Source of the DNA: Chitinophagales bacterium
GTDB taxonomy: Bacteria; Bacteroidota; Bacteroidia; Chitinophagales; JADIYW01
Assembly (NCBI GenBank): GCA_023957235.1
Contig: JAMLHI010000003.1
Coordinates: 1 to 64,000 of the forward strand
Direction of reading: 5' to 3'
Length of the DNA stretch: 64,000 bases
Shown: in pieces, positions 54,343 through 63,759 of the stretch
Layout of the letters: each line of letters starts with the position of its first letter
Position numbering within the stretch: the stretch's first letter is position 1
The notes under the pieces: generated by a model
Databases searched by the model: none
What the model saw: the letters and a program-made list of their open reading frames with translations, nothing else
What the model was told of the DNA's origin: nothing
Translations under genes and position numbers: made by a program

Positions 54343-56355
54343 TTAAAATCTCCAAATGATATTTAAAAAGAAGTTTCTACCCATTCTTGGAATCTTATTC
54401 CAATCGGAGAAAGTACTATAATTTTTATCCAAAATATTTTCTACACCTATTTTAGTAATCAGCTTGTGTTTCAATGATATATTGAATTGTTTAGCTATTG
54501 TAGTATTAAGAATAGCATATTTTTGAGCAGGTGTCTCACCATAATTTTTTCCATAATGCATCTGTTTGGCAGCTCCTTCTACTTGAATTTCAGCTAGGTA
54601 TTCATTTTTTTCAAACTTCAATTTAGCATTATAAGACAATGGTTGAATTTGTGGCATAGATTCTTTTTCAATTTTACCCAATCTATATATTAGATTTCCA
54701 GATAATTGTAGATAGTCTAAGATATTATAGTTAAGGGCAATTTGAGCATTGAATAGATGTGCATTTTTGTATTGCTGATAGATTTTTACACCTTTAGCAC
54801 CAATAGTCATTTGAACTAAATCTTGTTGAGGAACTCCAATAATATAATCTATGATTCTGAAATAATTGATTTGTCCTTTAATGTTGAATTTTGAAAATAT
54901 CAAAGTTGTCGAAGTGTTGACTTCAAATGATTTTTCATTATTGAGAAATGGATTGCCTATATAATCATATTTATCAAAACTATTGAATAGATAGAATCCA
55001 TATCCTTCAGATACAGAAGGAGCACGCTCTCCATACGCCAATCCGGTATTTTGAATTAAGATTCCTTTGATATAAGTAAAATTTATACCCGCATTTTTTA
55101 GCCAGCGGAGATTGCCTTTCTTTAATTCAGGATAAAAAATATTTAAACTTCTCAAACCAAAATCATCCTTCACTTCATCGTAATGAATGGCTGTCCCTAG
55201 TGTAGCAATAGTATTCCATTGTTCATTCAATTGAATTTTGTCCTCAGCAAATATTTTAGAAAAATAGGTGGCCACGCCAGGCCAAGTGAGCATATACATC
55301 TCTTTTTCATTAGGATTGTTGGGATACATAGTCATTTCAGCAAATGATTTATTGAAGTGACCAGAAAGGTTGGCTTTCCATGAATGTTTGCCTTTGCTTC
55401 CTTGTATTACACTATATAAGCCTGCAGTATTGGTCCATCCCGGCATATCCATACGGATGGGTACAATTGGGCGTTGAGAGTCATCCATGATATGTTTGAC
55501 ATGATTGTAATATAGTTTTGTGTCCCAGCTGTGAATATGGGGAGAAATATTGATGAAATTGTATTCTAAAGATGTAATGATAGCCTCTGCAAGAGATACA
55601 TCCATAGGTAGTGCAGGATAGCCTACATCTGTAGCTCTGTCGTATATCAATGAAGCGGTAAGACTATGCCTAAGATTGACTTTCCATCCTTGGGTAGTAG
55701 AAAGATTATATTTGGTAAACTGGGAGTATGGAACCTTTTCCTTCCCTCCCGCTTTATAATTATTAGCATCTCTAAATGTGAAATCGATGTCAGAGAAAAA
55801 TCTTGTTCCTGAATAGCTCAGCTTTGTACCCACAATTTTTTGAAGGTTATTGCTTTCTATCCCACTGAATAACATTCCTTTAAATCCAGAATTATCACAT
55901 GATGAGTGTTGTCTCACTAAATCAATACTGCCTGCAATTGTTCCACCATGACATGATCCAGATTGACCATTTTGTATATTAGCTTTGCTGAGGTTGGTAA
56001 TTTCAACATAAGAAGTGATAGGATCCATTTTGTCAGTGCAAGCACCATAAATTCTCATTCCATCTATTGTTATGACAGAACGCTCTGATGCCATTCCATT
56101 GAGCATAGGCTCGGCAGCATAAGCACCTCTTTTCATCATATTGATAGCATTATTGGATTCCAAATAGGCATCTAAGGATGATAAAACCTTTGATTGCTTG
56201 TTGATGACATCTTTCTTTTCTGTGATGATTACCTCATCTAACAAATATGAATTGGCTATGCTATCCAAGTATTCATCGGAGATCTCTTGTGCCCATATAT
56301 TTTGAGCAAGCGATGAGCAAAGTGTAAATAGAAAGATTATACCTAGTTTGTTCAT
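54343..56355 (-). CDS. TonB-dependent outer-membrane receptor, NosA/OprC-like (probable copper)
   Basis: A signal peptide (FLFTLCSSLAQNIWAQ) precedes a plug domain and a beta-barrel of about 520 residues ending in LNIIWRF. The plug contains ITIDGMRIYGACTDKMDPIT and later QSGSCHGGTIAGSIDL. The G-x-C-x-x-x-MDP-x-T-x-Y pattern is the mark of NosA/OprC receptors, which take up copper through Cys and Met ligands; the Cys, Met and Pro are all kept here. It is the last gene of a three-gene cluster with a Met/His-rich lipoprotein and a CNGKC protein, which supports a metal role. Copper is the inferred substrate. Confidence 0.82.
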   Translation of the reverse strand: MNKLGIIFLFTLCSSLAQNIWAQEISDEYLDSIANSYLLDEVIITEKKDVINKQSKVLSSLDAYLESNNAINMMKRGAYAAEPMLNGMASERSVITIDGMRIYGACTDKMDPITSYVEITNLSKANIQNGQSGSCHGGTIAGSIDLVRQHSSCDNSGFKGMLFSGIESNNLQKIVGTKLSYSGTRFFSDIDFTFRDANNYKAGGKEKVPYSQFTKYNLSTTQGWKVNLRHSLTASLIYDRATDVGYPALPMDVSLAEAIITSLEYNFINISPHIHSWDTKLYYNHVKHIMDDSQRPIVPIRMDMPGWTNTAGLYSVIQGSKGKHSWKANLSGHFNKSFAEMTMYPNNPNEKEMYMLTWPGVATYFSKIFAEDKIQLNEQWNTIATLGTAIHYDEVKDDFGLRSLNIFYPELKKGNLRWLKNAGINFTYIKGILIQNTGLAYGERAPSVSEGYGFYLFNSFDKYDYIGNPFLNNEKSFEVNTSTTLIFSKFNIKGQINYFRIIDYIIGVPQQDLVQMTIGAKGVKIYQQYKNAHLFNAQIALNYNILDYLQLSGNLIYRLGKIEKESMPQIQPLSYNAKLKFEKNEYLAEIQVEGAAKQMHYGKNYGETPAQKYAILNTTIAKQFNISLKHKLITKIGVENILDKNYSTFSDWNKIPRMGRNFFLNIIWRF

Positions 56356-56433
56356 AAATATAAATTTTGCATTAAAGGAGATTACAGGAGCAAATAAGAT
56401 AAAACTCCTGTAATATGTTTCCTTTAAAATGAT

Positions 56434-57273
56434 TTAGAACTCGACTTCAAAAAATAGACTACTACTTTCATTTTCATTAGTGACTGGTTCACCTTTCAGC
56501 AATTCTGCTGCTTCATTGAACACCTGTAGATTGATTTTCCAATATCCAGTCATTGAGAAAGCTACTTTTCCCTCATAAAAAGAAGTTGATTTCTGAGTTA
56601 AATTCTCATTATTAGGCGAACTATGATTTTCCATACTTGGCATACGAGGATCGATTTTTATAGTGTATCCATTGACAGGAATAAAACTCATCATGTTTTC
56701 CATTGTGTACAATAATGCTGTTATTGAATTCAGCCCTTCTTTAGGTTGAGTTGGTTGAACCATTGCCAAGACATATTTTTTTCCATCGCTTCCTGTAAAG
56801 GTTGTTGCTCTTTTTTTGGAAGCTGGTATAACATTGATTTTAGCACTTAGATTGTATGGAGACTCTTGTACAATTATGTTAATACTTAGTTCCCAATATT
56901 CCATATCGTTTCCTGCCATTTGGAAAACAATGAAACCTTTATGTAATGTTTTAGAATCTGACACTAGGCTTATTGAGGAATAGGGACAAGCATGACTTTT
57001 GTCCATCATGTGCATTATAGGGGACCAGCTAGCCTGGGCATTTTCAATTAGATGTCCTTCAACATCTTTAATCTGGAAAAAAACTTCATTATACCCTTGT
57101 TCTAGCTTTCCACTTACAGTATATAAATCAATAATAAATGGGTCATTTTTGATGGATTGAACCAGTTTTAATCCATCGGTTTCATTAGGGAGATTGATAT
57201 TAATATCATCCTTTTTACAAGAAATTGTAATCAATATCAGCATGATGCTGCTGAAATATTTTAATATTTTCAT
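56434..57273 (-). CDS. Lipoprotein with two YtkA/FixH-like domains, probable metal-binding partner of the receptor
   Basis: A lipobox (SIMLILITISCKKDD) is followed by two related immunoglobulin-like halves. The first has WSPIMHMMDKSHACPYSSI and then FQMAGNDMEYWELSINIIV. The second has IKIDPRMPSMENHSSPNN and FSMTGYWKINLQVFNEA. Each half pairs a Met/His-rich loop with a final W-x-L/I-x-I strand, the layout of YtkA/FixH-like domains linked to copper handling. It lies between the receptor and the CNGKC gene on the same strand. Confidence 0.75.
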   Translation of the reverse strand: MKILKYFSSIMLILITISCKKDDININLPNETDGLKLVQSIKNDPFIIDLYTVSGKLEQGYNEVFFQIKDVEGHLIENAQASWSPIMHMMDKSHACPYSSISLVSDSKTLHKGFIVFQMAGNDMEYWELSINIIVQESPYNLSAKINVIPASKKRATTFTGSDGKKYVLAMVQPTQPKEGLNSITALLYTMENMMSFIPVNGYTIKIDPRMPSMENHSSPNNENLTQKSTSFYEGKVAFSMTGYWKINLQVFNEAAELLKGEPVTNENESSSLFFEVEF

Positions 57274-57340
57274 TTGAATTAATTTTTAAGTGAATAGAAA
57301 TAATTTTCTTTTTGAACAAAAGAAAGTTGTGTTTTTAGAG

Positions 57341-57727
57341 TCAACTTAAAAATCGTGGAGGCTTCTCTTGAAAAGGTGAAAATTGAAAAGAATAAATGTT
57401 AATTGGTTGTTGAAGATGAACTAAGGGTGTTAGCACTGTGATATACTCACCAGCATTAATTGCTTCAACTTCATTTAAATAGAAAAAAACTTCTTTTTGT
57501 AATTCAATCAATGTCTGAGTAGCCTGATTGTGTTGGTCTTGCTCTTCAGCAATATGTGATAGTTGACACTTTCCATTACATTCCATTTCTGGATTTGACT
57601 GATTGATACAAAATAAATTAATAAAAACTTCTTGGTCAATTTCATAGATACCTAGCAAAACTGTATTCTTAGTTGTACAAAACAACATCAAAGAAAATAA
57701 GAAATATGCCGTTATCTTTTGAATCAT
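57341..57727 (-). CDS. Small exported protein with CNGKC motif
   Basis: From the ATG at 57727 the product is 128 residues, beginning with a signal-like helix (IQKITAYFLFSLMLFCT). The middle carries NPEMECNGKCQLSHIAEEQD, a Cys-x-x-x-Cys motif with a neighbouring Met and His that could bind a metal. An in-frame ATG at 57799 would add 24 residues, but it lies upstream of the promoter-like box at 57763-57790, so I prefer 57727. It is first in the receptor cluster. Similar CNGKC proteins are common beside such receptors in Bacteroidota, as far as I recall; the function is unproven. Confidence 0.7.
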   Translation of the reverse strand: MIQKITAYFLFSLMLFCTTKNTVLLGIYEIDQEVFINLFCINQSNPEMECNGKCQLSHIAEEQDQHNQATQTLIELQKEVFFYLNEVEAINAGEYITVLTPLVHLQQPINIYSFQFSPFQEKPPRFLS

Positions 57728-57762
57728 AATTGAAGTATTGACTTGCAGTTCTATTTCTACAA

Positions 57763-57790
57763 CAAATTTACTACTAATATAAAGAACAAA
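57763..57790 (-). promoter_or_regulatory. Promoter of the probable copper-uptake cluster
   Basis: On the minus strand TTTG (57790-57787) is followed after 16 bases by TAAATTTG (57770-57763). The -7 match is perfect and the spacing is at the short end. The leader to the ATG at 57727 is about 30 bases. No metal-regulator operator was recognised. Confidence 0.5.
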
Positions 57791-57943
57791 ACCTGACATG
57801 AATCACAATACTACGTTACTGATTTTTCACTTCTATGTTGATTTATTCTTAAATACATCATTTCTGTGAGTTCAGACATATAAATAGATATGAATCATTG
57901 AAGTAGATTTGATAGTGATTTTAAATATAATTCTTAGAAAAAT

Positions 57944-60055
57944 CTATAATACTTGACTCCATTCACCTTTTAAGTGTGCTTGATGATTGAAATAATATTT
58001 TAATCCAGCATGTTGAGCAAGATTGAGACTAGGGTCATTTTCCAATAAAAGTATAGCCGCATTGCGGGCTTCTTCAAGTATGGCTTTGTCAATGGCTAGA
58101 TTGGATAGTTTCAATTGAATATCTCCACTTTGTTGAGTTCCTTCTATATTACCTGGCCCTCTTAAATCTAGATCTACTTCTGAGATTTTAAATCCATCAT
58201 TAGTATCACACATTGTCTGGATACGTACTTTGCTTTCATTACTGAGTTTTTGTCCCGTCATCAAGATGCAAAATGATTGCTCAGCTCCACGACCAACTCT
58301 TCCTCTCAATTGATGAAGTTGTGATAGCCCGAAACGTTCTGCATTTTCTATGACCATCACAGAGGCATTGGGAATATTTACTCCGACTTCTATCACTGTA
58401 GTTGCCACCATTATATGAGATTTGTGATGGATAAACTGTTGCATTTCAATATCTTTAAATTCAGACTTCATCTTTCCATGCACAATACTGATTTGATATT
58501 GTGGTCTTGGAAAAATTTTACACAAGCTATCATATCCTTCCATCAAAGATGCTAAATCAGATTTCTCAGACTCTTCTATCAATGGATATACTACATAGAC
58601 TTGTCTTCCTTTGGAAATTTCTTCAGACATAAAGCCATAAACACTAAGCCGATGTGCATCTGTTTTGTGTATTGTCTTGATAGGTTTTCTTCCTGGAGGC
58701 AGCTCATTAATGACCGAATAATCCAAGTCGCCATAAAATACCATTGCTAATGAACGGGGAATAGGTGTGGCTGTCATCACTAAAATATGAGGTGGTATCA
58801 TTGCTTTATTTTTGAGTTGAGCCCGTTGCTGAACTCCAAAGCGATGTTGTTCATCAATAACAATAATTCCAACGTTTTTAAATTTGACAGAAGGCTCTAT
58901 CAGTGCGTGTGTACCTATTAAAATATCTATTTCTCCATTTTCTAAGGCTTGAAGAATAGCAGTTCTTTTTTTTCCTTTTATGGTTCCAGACAATAATTCT
59001 ACCCGCAAATTTATTGGTTGGACAAGTGATTTTATGCTGTCAAAATGTTGTTGAGCAAGTATTTCAGTAGGTGCCATTAAGGCGGATTGGTATCCATTGC
59101 CAATGCCCATTAGCATGGTCAGAAGAGCAACGATTGTTTTTCCACTACCCACATCTCCTTGAAGCAGTCGATTCATTTGATGACCGCTCATAGTATCTTT
59201 TCTTATTTCTTTTAATACTCTTTTTTGGGCATTAGTCAGTGAAAAAGGAAGATGATGACGATAAAAAATATTGAATAATTCTCCCACCTCAGGCAGTAGT
59301 ATTCCATTCTCTTTCGTTCTCAATAATCTCAATCGGACTAATTGAAGTTGAAGAACAAATAATTCTTCAAATTTCATCCTTCTAAGTGCAGATAATTGGT
59401 CTGGAAGAGAAGGAGGCTGATGGATATGTATTGTTGAAATATATTTTTCTGGCAGACGATATTTTTCTAATAAGTACCTAGGAAGTATCTCTATAATATC
59501 CTCTTTCTTAATAATTTGTAACAATTGTTGGACAAGTCTTAATACACCCCTAGAATCGAGTCCCTTTAACTTCATTTTTTCTGAAGTGTTATATAGCGCT
59601 TGATATCCTTGTTTTCCACTGTTTTGGTATGAAGAGAATGTTTCTATTTCAGGATGAGTGAGATTGTATTTCCCATTAAAAAGATGGGGTTTGTCAAATA
59701 ATACATAAATCTCATTGGGTTTGATAAAGTCTTTTACCCATTTGATGGCATTAAACCAGACTACCTCTATAATACTACCTCTTTCATCTTGGAAAAGTCC
59801 TACTAATCTTTTACCTCGTACTTGCTTGATTTCTTCTAATTTGATAAATCTTCCTTTGAGTTGAATAAAAGTATTAGAATCAGTTAGTTCGGCAATCAAG
59901 GTAAACTTCGATCTGTCCACATATCTATATGGGTAATATTCCAATAAATCGCGGTATGTGTGAATATTTTTTTCACGTTTAAGAATATTGGCCTTCTCTG
60001 TAGAGATTCCTTTTAAATATTCTATAGGCGTATCTAAAATAGGTGGCATATTCAA
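57944..60055 (-). CDS. recG: ATP-dependent DNA helicase RecG
   Basis: RecG remodels stalled forks and branched DNA. The N-terminal wedge/OB region begins LDTPIEYLKGISTEKANILK with YYPYRYVDRSKF. The helicase core has Walker A LQGDVGSGKTIVALL, motif II IVIDEQHRFGVQQR, motif III MTATPIPRSLAM, and motif VI LHQLRGRVGRG. The C-terminal hook region is LRGPGNIEGTQQSGD. Length of 703 residues is normal. Confidence 0.96.
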   Translation of the reverse strand: MNMPPILDTPIEYLKGISTEKANILKREKNIHTYRDLLEYYPYRYVDRSKFTLIAELTDSNTFIQLKGRFIKLEEIKQVRGKRLVGLFQDERGSIIEVVWFNAIKWVKDFIKPNEIYVLFDKPHLFNGKYNLTHPEIETFSSYQNSGKQGYQALYNTSEKMKLKGLDSRGVLRLVQQLLQIIKKEDIIEILPRYLLEKYRLPEKYISTIHIHQPPSLPDQLSALRRMKFEELFVLQLQLVRLRLLRTKENGILLPEVGELFNIFYRHHLPFSLTNAQKRVLKEIRKDTMSGHQMNRLLQGDVGSGKTIVALLTMLMGIGNGYQSALMAPTEILAQQHFDSIKSLVQPINLRVELLSGTIKGKKRTAILQALENGEIDILIGTHALIEPSVKFKNVGIIVIDEQHRFGVQQRAQLKNKAMIPPHILVMTATPIPRSLAMVFYGDLDYSVINELPPGRKPIKTIHKTDAHRLSVYGFMSEEISKGRQVYVVYPLIEESEKSDLASLMEGYDSLCKIFPRPQYQISIVHGKMKSEFKDIEMQQFIHHKSHIMVATTVIEVGVNIPNASVMVIENAERFGLSQLHQLRGRVGRGAEQSFCILMTGQKLSNESKVRIQTMCDTNDGFKISEVDLDLRGPGNIEGTQQSGDIQLKLSNLAIDKAILEEARNAAILLLENDPSLNLAQHAGLKYYFNHQAHLKGEWSQVL

Positions 60056-60163
60056 CTTTAAAATAGAGCTTCTTCTTTTCTATATATTATCAGTATGAAA
60101 ATAGCATATTTATACTTGAAATTAAAATTGCTAGTCCAAGTGCCTATTCAGCAGATTATATAG

Positions 60164-60757
60164 CTATTCCCATCGAGTTGTTTCAATGATGTGCTTCATA
60201 TCCACTTTAAGGAATTCTAATGCAGGTAATACAGAGTCAATGTTTGGAGCAGATTTGAAATAGATTGCTCCTCTCAAATAATGTTTGGTGCTATCAGTAA
60301 TAAAAAATTGAGAACTTGTTGCAGCGTCACCTCCAACATCAAACTGATATCCAAAAACATGATGTTCTGGAATCTCAATTGGTTCTTCATCTATGAAATC
60401 AGCTTTTTGACTGTGTTTGTAGGTTAATTTATAACTATCTGAAATGACTTTTTCAAAATTCTTTCTATTGCTGACATCTCTATATGAAATGAAAATGGTA
60501 GCATTGAAATAGGGGAAATTGATATTTAGCCAACAAGGATGTTCGGGTTTTTCATCAAAAAAATGTTCTTCTCTTTCTACTTGGGCATAAGTTGGAATTT
60601 CAAATGTACAAGGGCAGACATCATTTTTATATACGCGATATGAGTGGTCTGGCACGTCTATATGAAAATAACCACTAGGTTTAGGAATATAATCTTCTTT
60701 ACAGGAGATGGCAATAAAAATTAATATTATACCAATGACAGAAACTCTATGATTCAT
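60164..60757 (-). CDS. gldD: Gliding-motility lipoprotein GldD
   Basis: The 197-residue protein has a lipobox (LIFIAISCKEDY) and the GldD pattern YIPKPSGYFHIDVPDHSYRV, CPCTFEIPTYAQVE, ATIFISYRDVSN and RGAIYFKSAPNIDSVLPALE. GldD is needed for gliding and for type IX secretion in Flavobacterium. It overlaps gldE by 11 bases, the usual gldE-gldD pairing. Confidence 0.93.
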   Translation of the reverse strand: MNHRVSVIGIILIFIAISCKEDYIPKPSGYFHIDVPDHSYRVYKNDVCPCTFEIPTYAQVEREEHFFDEKPEHPCWLNINFPYFNATIFISYRDVSNRKNFEKVISDSYKLTYKHSQKADFIDEEPIEIPEHHVFGYQFDVGGDAATSSQFFITDSTKHYLRGAIYFKSAPNIDSVLPALEFLKVDMKHIIETTRWE

Positions 60758-62108
60758 GAATTGTGATTTTAACTTTTACGATGCGAGTAGCATTTGTTTC
60801 CATGACCTTAAAGGTAAAATCTTTTAGTTCAATTTCTTCTCCTTGTTCGGGAAGTTCACCTTTTATTTCCAAAATCATTCCTGCCAAAGTATCTACACCT
60901 TCTCTGATGCTTTCAAATGTATCAATGCTGATATTCAATATTTTACACACATCATATATGCTGGTCTTACCTTCGAATATATAATTATTGTTGTCAATTT
61001 TTCTAAAATCTATCTCATGTATATCATCAAATTCATCTTTGATTTCACCGATTACTTCTTCTAAAACATCTTCCATTGTTATCAATCCTGAAGCTCCTCC
61101 ATATTCATCTACAACAATTGCCATGTGTATTCGTTTTGTTTGAAATTCTTCTAGCAATGAATCAATTTTTTTGCTTTCTGGTATAAATAATGCGGGTTTT
61201 ATCAGAGAATGCCAGTTAAATGTTTCCTTTTCATCTAAATAGGATAACAAATCTTTGGCGTAAATGATTCCCAAGGTGTGGTCAAAATCATTATTGCAAA
61301 CTGGTATTCTAGAATACCCTGAATCTCGTACTGTATCTAATAAATCATGGAAATTTAAAGAAACATCTACCCATACAACATCCATCCGCGACCTCATGAC
61401 CTGAGTAACATAAATGTTTCCAAATTTTATTATGCTTTTTAATAAATTCTTTTCTTCTTGTCCCTGATGCTTAGACTCGCTGATGTGGCTGTCCAATACT
61501 TGACCAAGTTCTTCTACAAATACAATTTTATCAAACTTCTCTATCTTCCGTTCTAGAAAAGAAGACACTTTGAGGAAAATAAAGGTAAAAGGCTTTAATA
61601 AGATATTGAGAAAATAAACAATATAAATTGTCTTTTTAGCAAAAGAAAGATTGTTTTGAAGTGCAAATAATTTTGGACCTATCTCTCCAAAGATAAGTTT
61701 CAAAATAAAAATGATGGTAAAGACACTGAAATAAACTAAACCTTTATATTGAGCAATGAAATAAAGATGGATGATGGCATTACTAGCAATAATTCCTAAG
61801 AAAACCAATATAGAATATAAGAGAAAGTTTGTAAATAAAATAGTACTCAATAGTGATCTAGGTGTACTCAGAAGTTTTAAGATAGCACTATCTTTTGTTT
61901 GAAATTTTCTTTCTAGTTCTTTTTTTTCTAATTGAGAGATAGAAAATAGTGCAATTTCAGCTGAAGCAATCAGTCCGCTTAAAATGACTAATAAGATTAT
62001 TACAGCTATACAAAATAGGAGACTTTGAAATGTATTGAAGCTCACAAATGTAAAAACACTTGCAATATACGTGTCAGGTTCAGGGGGTACGGGCGAGCTA
62101 CTGTCCAA
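60747..62108 (-). CDS. gldE: Gliding-motility-associated membrane protein GldE (CNNM/CorC-like)
   Basis: A DUF21/CNNM transmembrane domain (three or four helices in residues 30-190, with SGLIASAEIALFSISQLEKK) is followed by a CBS pair (VTQVMRSRMDVVWVDVSLNF, then AIVVDEYGGASGLITMEDVL) and a CorC-HlyC C-terminal domain (SIREGVDTLAGMILEIKGEL). Homologues of this architecture are linked to magnesium or cobalt handling; GldE supports GldD function. It follows ssb by 27 bases. Confidence 0.92.
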   Translation of the reverse strand: MDSSSPVPPEPDTYIASVFTFVSFNTFQSLLFCIAVIILLVILSGLIASAEIALFSISQLEKKELERKFQTKDSAILKLLSTPRSLLSTILFTNFLLYSILVFLGIIASNAIIHLYFIAQYKGLVYFSVFTIIFILKLIFGEIGPKLFALQNNLSFAKKTIYIVYFLNILLKPFTFIFLKVSSFLERKIEKFDKIVFVEELGQVLDSHISESKHQGQEEKNLLKSIIKFGNIYVTQVMRSRMDVVWVDVSLNFHDLLDTVRDSGYSRIPVCNNDFDHTLGIIYAKDLLSYLDEKETFNWHSLIKPALFIPESKKIDSLLEEFQTKRIHMAIVVDEYGGASGLITMEDVLEEVIGEIKDEFDDIHEIDFRKIDNNNYIFEGKTSIYDVCKILNISIDTFESIREGVDTLAGMILEIKGELPEQGEEIELKDFTFKVMETNATRIVKVKITIHES

Positions 62109-62135
62109 GTCTTTAGATTTATAAATATTGCAAAC

Positions 62136-62567
62136 TTAAAAAGGAAGTTTGTCTTCTGAAGGATTTAAGTTGTTATAATCTATGTCTTCATCCTGATTTT
62201 GGTCAGAAAGGGAAGAGTTGTCTCTTTGATAGTTTTCGCGAGGGGATAAATTCTGATAGTATTCAGCTATTACTTCAGTAGCATACCTTTTATGACCTTC
62301 TTTGTCTTCCCATGAGCGAGTCCTTATTTTGCCTTCGACATATATAAGTCCTCCCTTTTTTATGTCTTTTTCTCCTCTTTCAGCCATAGGTCCCCACATG
62401 ACTATTGTGTGCCAATCGGTGATATCATTCCATTCTCCATTGGGGTTTTTGTAGCTTTCTGTAGTTGCAATTCTTAAATTCAATTTTGATCGAGAATTTT
62501 CCATTTTTCTCAATTCAGGATCTGTACCTACTCTACCAATTAACATGACCTTGTTAACTCCTCTCAT
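62136..62567 (-). CDS. ssb: Single-stranded DNA-binding protein
   Basis: The OB fold is clear from GVNKVMLIGRVGTDPELRKM, LRIATTESYKN and the segment TDWHTIVMWGPMAERGEKDI followed by KKGGLIYVEGKIRTRSWED. The C-terminal tail is acidic and ends DKLPF, the protein-interaction tip. Order mutY-ssb-gldE-gldD is typical of Bacteroidota. Confidence 0.95.
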   Translation of the reverse strand: MRGVNKVMLIGRVGTDPELRKMENSRSKLNLRIATTESYKNPNGEWNDITDWHTIVMWGPMAERGEKDIKKGGLIYVEGKIRTRSWEDKEGHKRYATEVIAEYYQNLSPRENYQRDNSSLSDQNQDEDIDYNNLNPSEDKLPF

Positions 62568-62602
62568 AACATTAATATTTGCGTGTTTCTAAATAATATT
62601 AT

Positions 62603-63649
62603 CTAATATATGTAATTATATCGTTTAGACAAATATTCTCGTATAATTTTTGGATAGCTATAATCTTTTATTTGATGAAAAGGAATTAAAATCCAGTCAC
62701 TTGAAGCCTGAAGATATGAGGCTCTTACTTCCCAGAATTTTGCCTTTATTTTTCTGTGTGTTAAAATTTGAATGAATATTTCGCTTTCTTCAATAATCTG
62801 AAATCGTCCATTAAAATAAGTTGCCAAATCCTCATGATTGATAACTTTAGTTTCATTCGCTTCTATCATTGGAAATTGAAATAAAAACTGCCAAATATCT
62901 TTTTGTTTTCTTTGTTGGATATAGACTTGATGATTCCAGTGTATGATGAAAAAATGAAAAAATCTTTCCTGAATATTAATTTTTTTTGATTTAACTGGCA
63001 AAAGAGATATTTTTTCTTTGTTGAATGCCTCACAATTTGAAGATAAGGGACATTGTTCACACAAAGGGTTCATGGGTTTACAGATAGTGGCACCTAGATC
63101 GATTAATGCCTGATTGTATTGTGCTGGGTATTGGAAATCAAGGCAATCAACAGCCAATTGTTTGAAATATTTTTTCCCTTCAGTTGTATCAATAGGAATT
63201 TCTACACCAAAAAATCTAGCCAGCACTCTATAAGTATTTCCATCGAGAGTAGGATATGGTAGGTCAAAAGCAAAAGAAGCAATAGCTGCTGCAGTATATT
63301 CACCAATTCCTTTAAGTTGAAGAATAAGGTCATATTGGCGAGGAAATATTCCTTGATAATGTTCGACGATGAATTGGGCAGTCTGATGAAGATTTTTTGC
63401 TCTAGAATAATACCCTAATCCTTCCCAACTTTTGTAGATGTCTTCTAATGAAGAAGATGCTAAATGTTGAATATCAGGATATTTCATTAAGAAAGTATGA
63501 TAGTAAGAACTACCTTGCTCAATACGTGTTTGTTGTAAGATAACTTCTCTCAACCAGATATGATATGGGTTCTTTGTATTTTGCCAAGGCAAAAGCCTTT
63601 TATGGTCATTTGACCATTGAATTAAGGTTTTTTTAAAGTTAGGATACAT
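62603..63649 (-). CDS. mutY: A/G-specific adenine DNA glycosylase
   Basis: MutY removes adenine opposite 8-oxoguanine. The catalytic Glu is in WLREVILQQTRIEQG, the HhH motif is LKGIGEYTAAAIASFAF, and the catalytic Asp is in YPTLDGNTYRVLARFF. The iron-sulfur ligands are C-x6-C-x2-C-x5-C within CKPMNPLCEQCPLSSNC. A NUDIX-like C-terminal 8-oxoG recognition domain follows (IHWNHQVYIQQRKQKDIWQF). It is divergent from the HU-family gene. Confidence 0.95.
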   Translation of the reverse strand: MYPNFKKTLIQWSNDHKRLLPWQNTKNPYHIWLREVILQQTRIEQGSSYYHTFLMKYPDIQHLASSSLEDIYKSWEGLGYYSRAKNLHQTAQFIVEHYQGIFPRQYDLILQLKGIGEYTAAAIASFAFDLPYPTLDGNTYRVLARFFGVEIPIDTTEGKKYFKQLAVDCLDFQYPAQYNQALIDLGATICKPMNPLCEQCPLSSNCEAFNKEKISLLPVKSKKINIQERFFHFFIIHWNHQVYIQQRKQKDIWQFLFQFPMIEANETKVINHEDLATYFNGRFQIIEESEIFIQILTHRKIKAKFWEVRASYLQASSDWILIPFHQIKDYSYPKIIREYLSKRYNYIY

Positions 63650-63759
63650 TTTTTAATACAAAAACAATTGAAATATGCAATCTTAATGCTTTTTTTACCG
63701 ATTAATTTAGCATTTTTGCCTAAACATAGATATTTACACACATAAACTATAAATACGAA

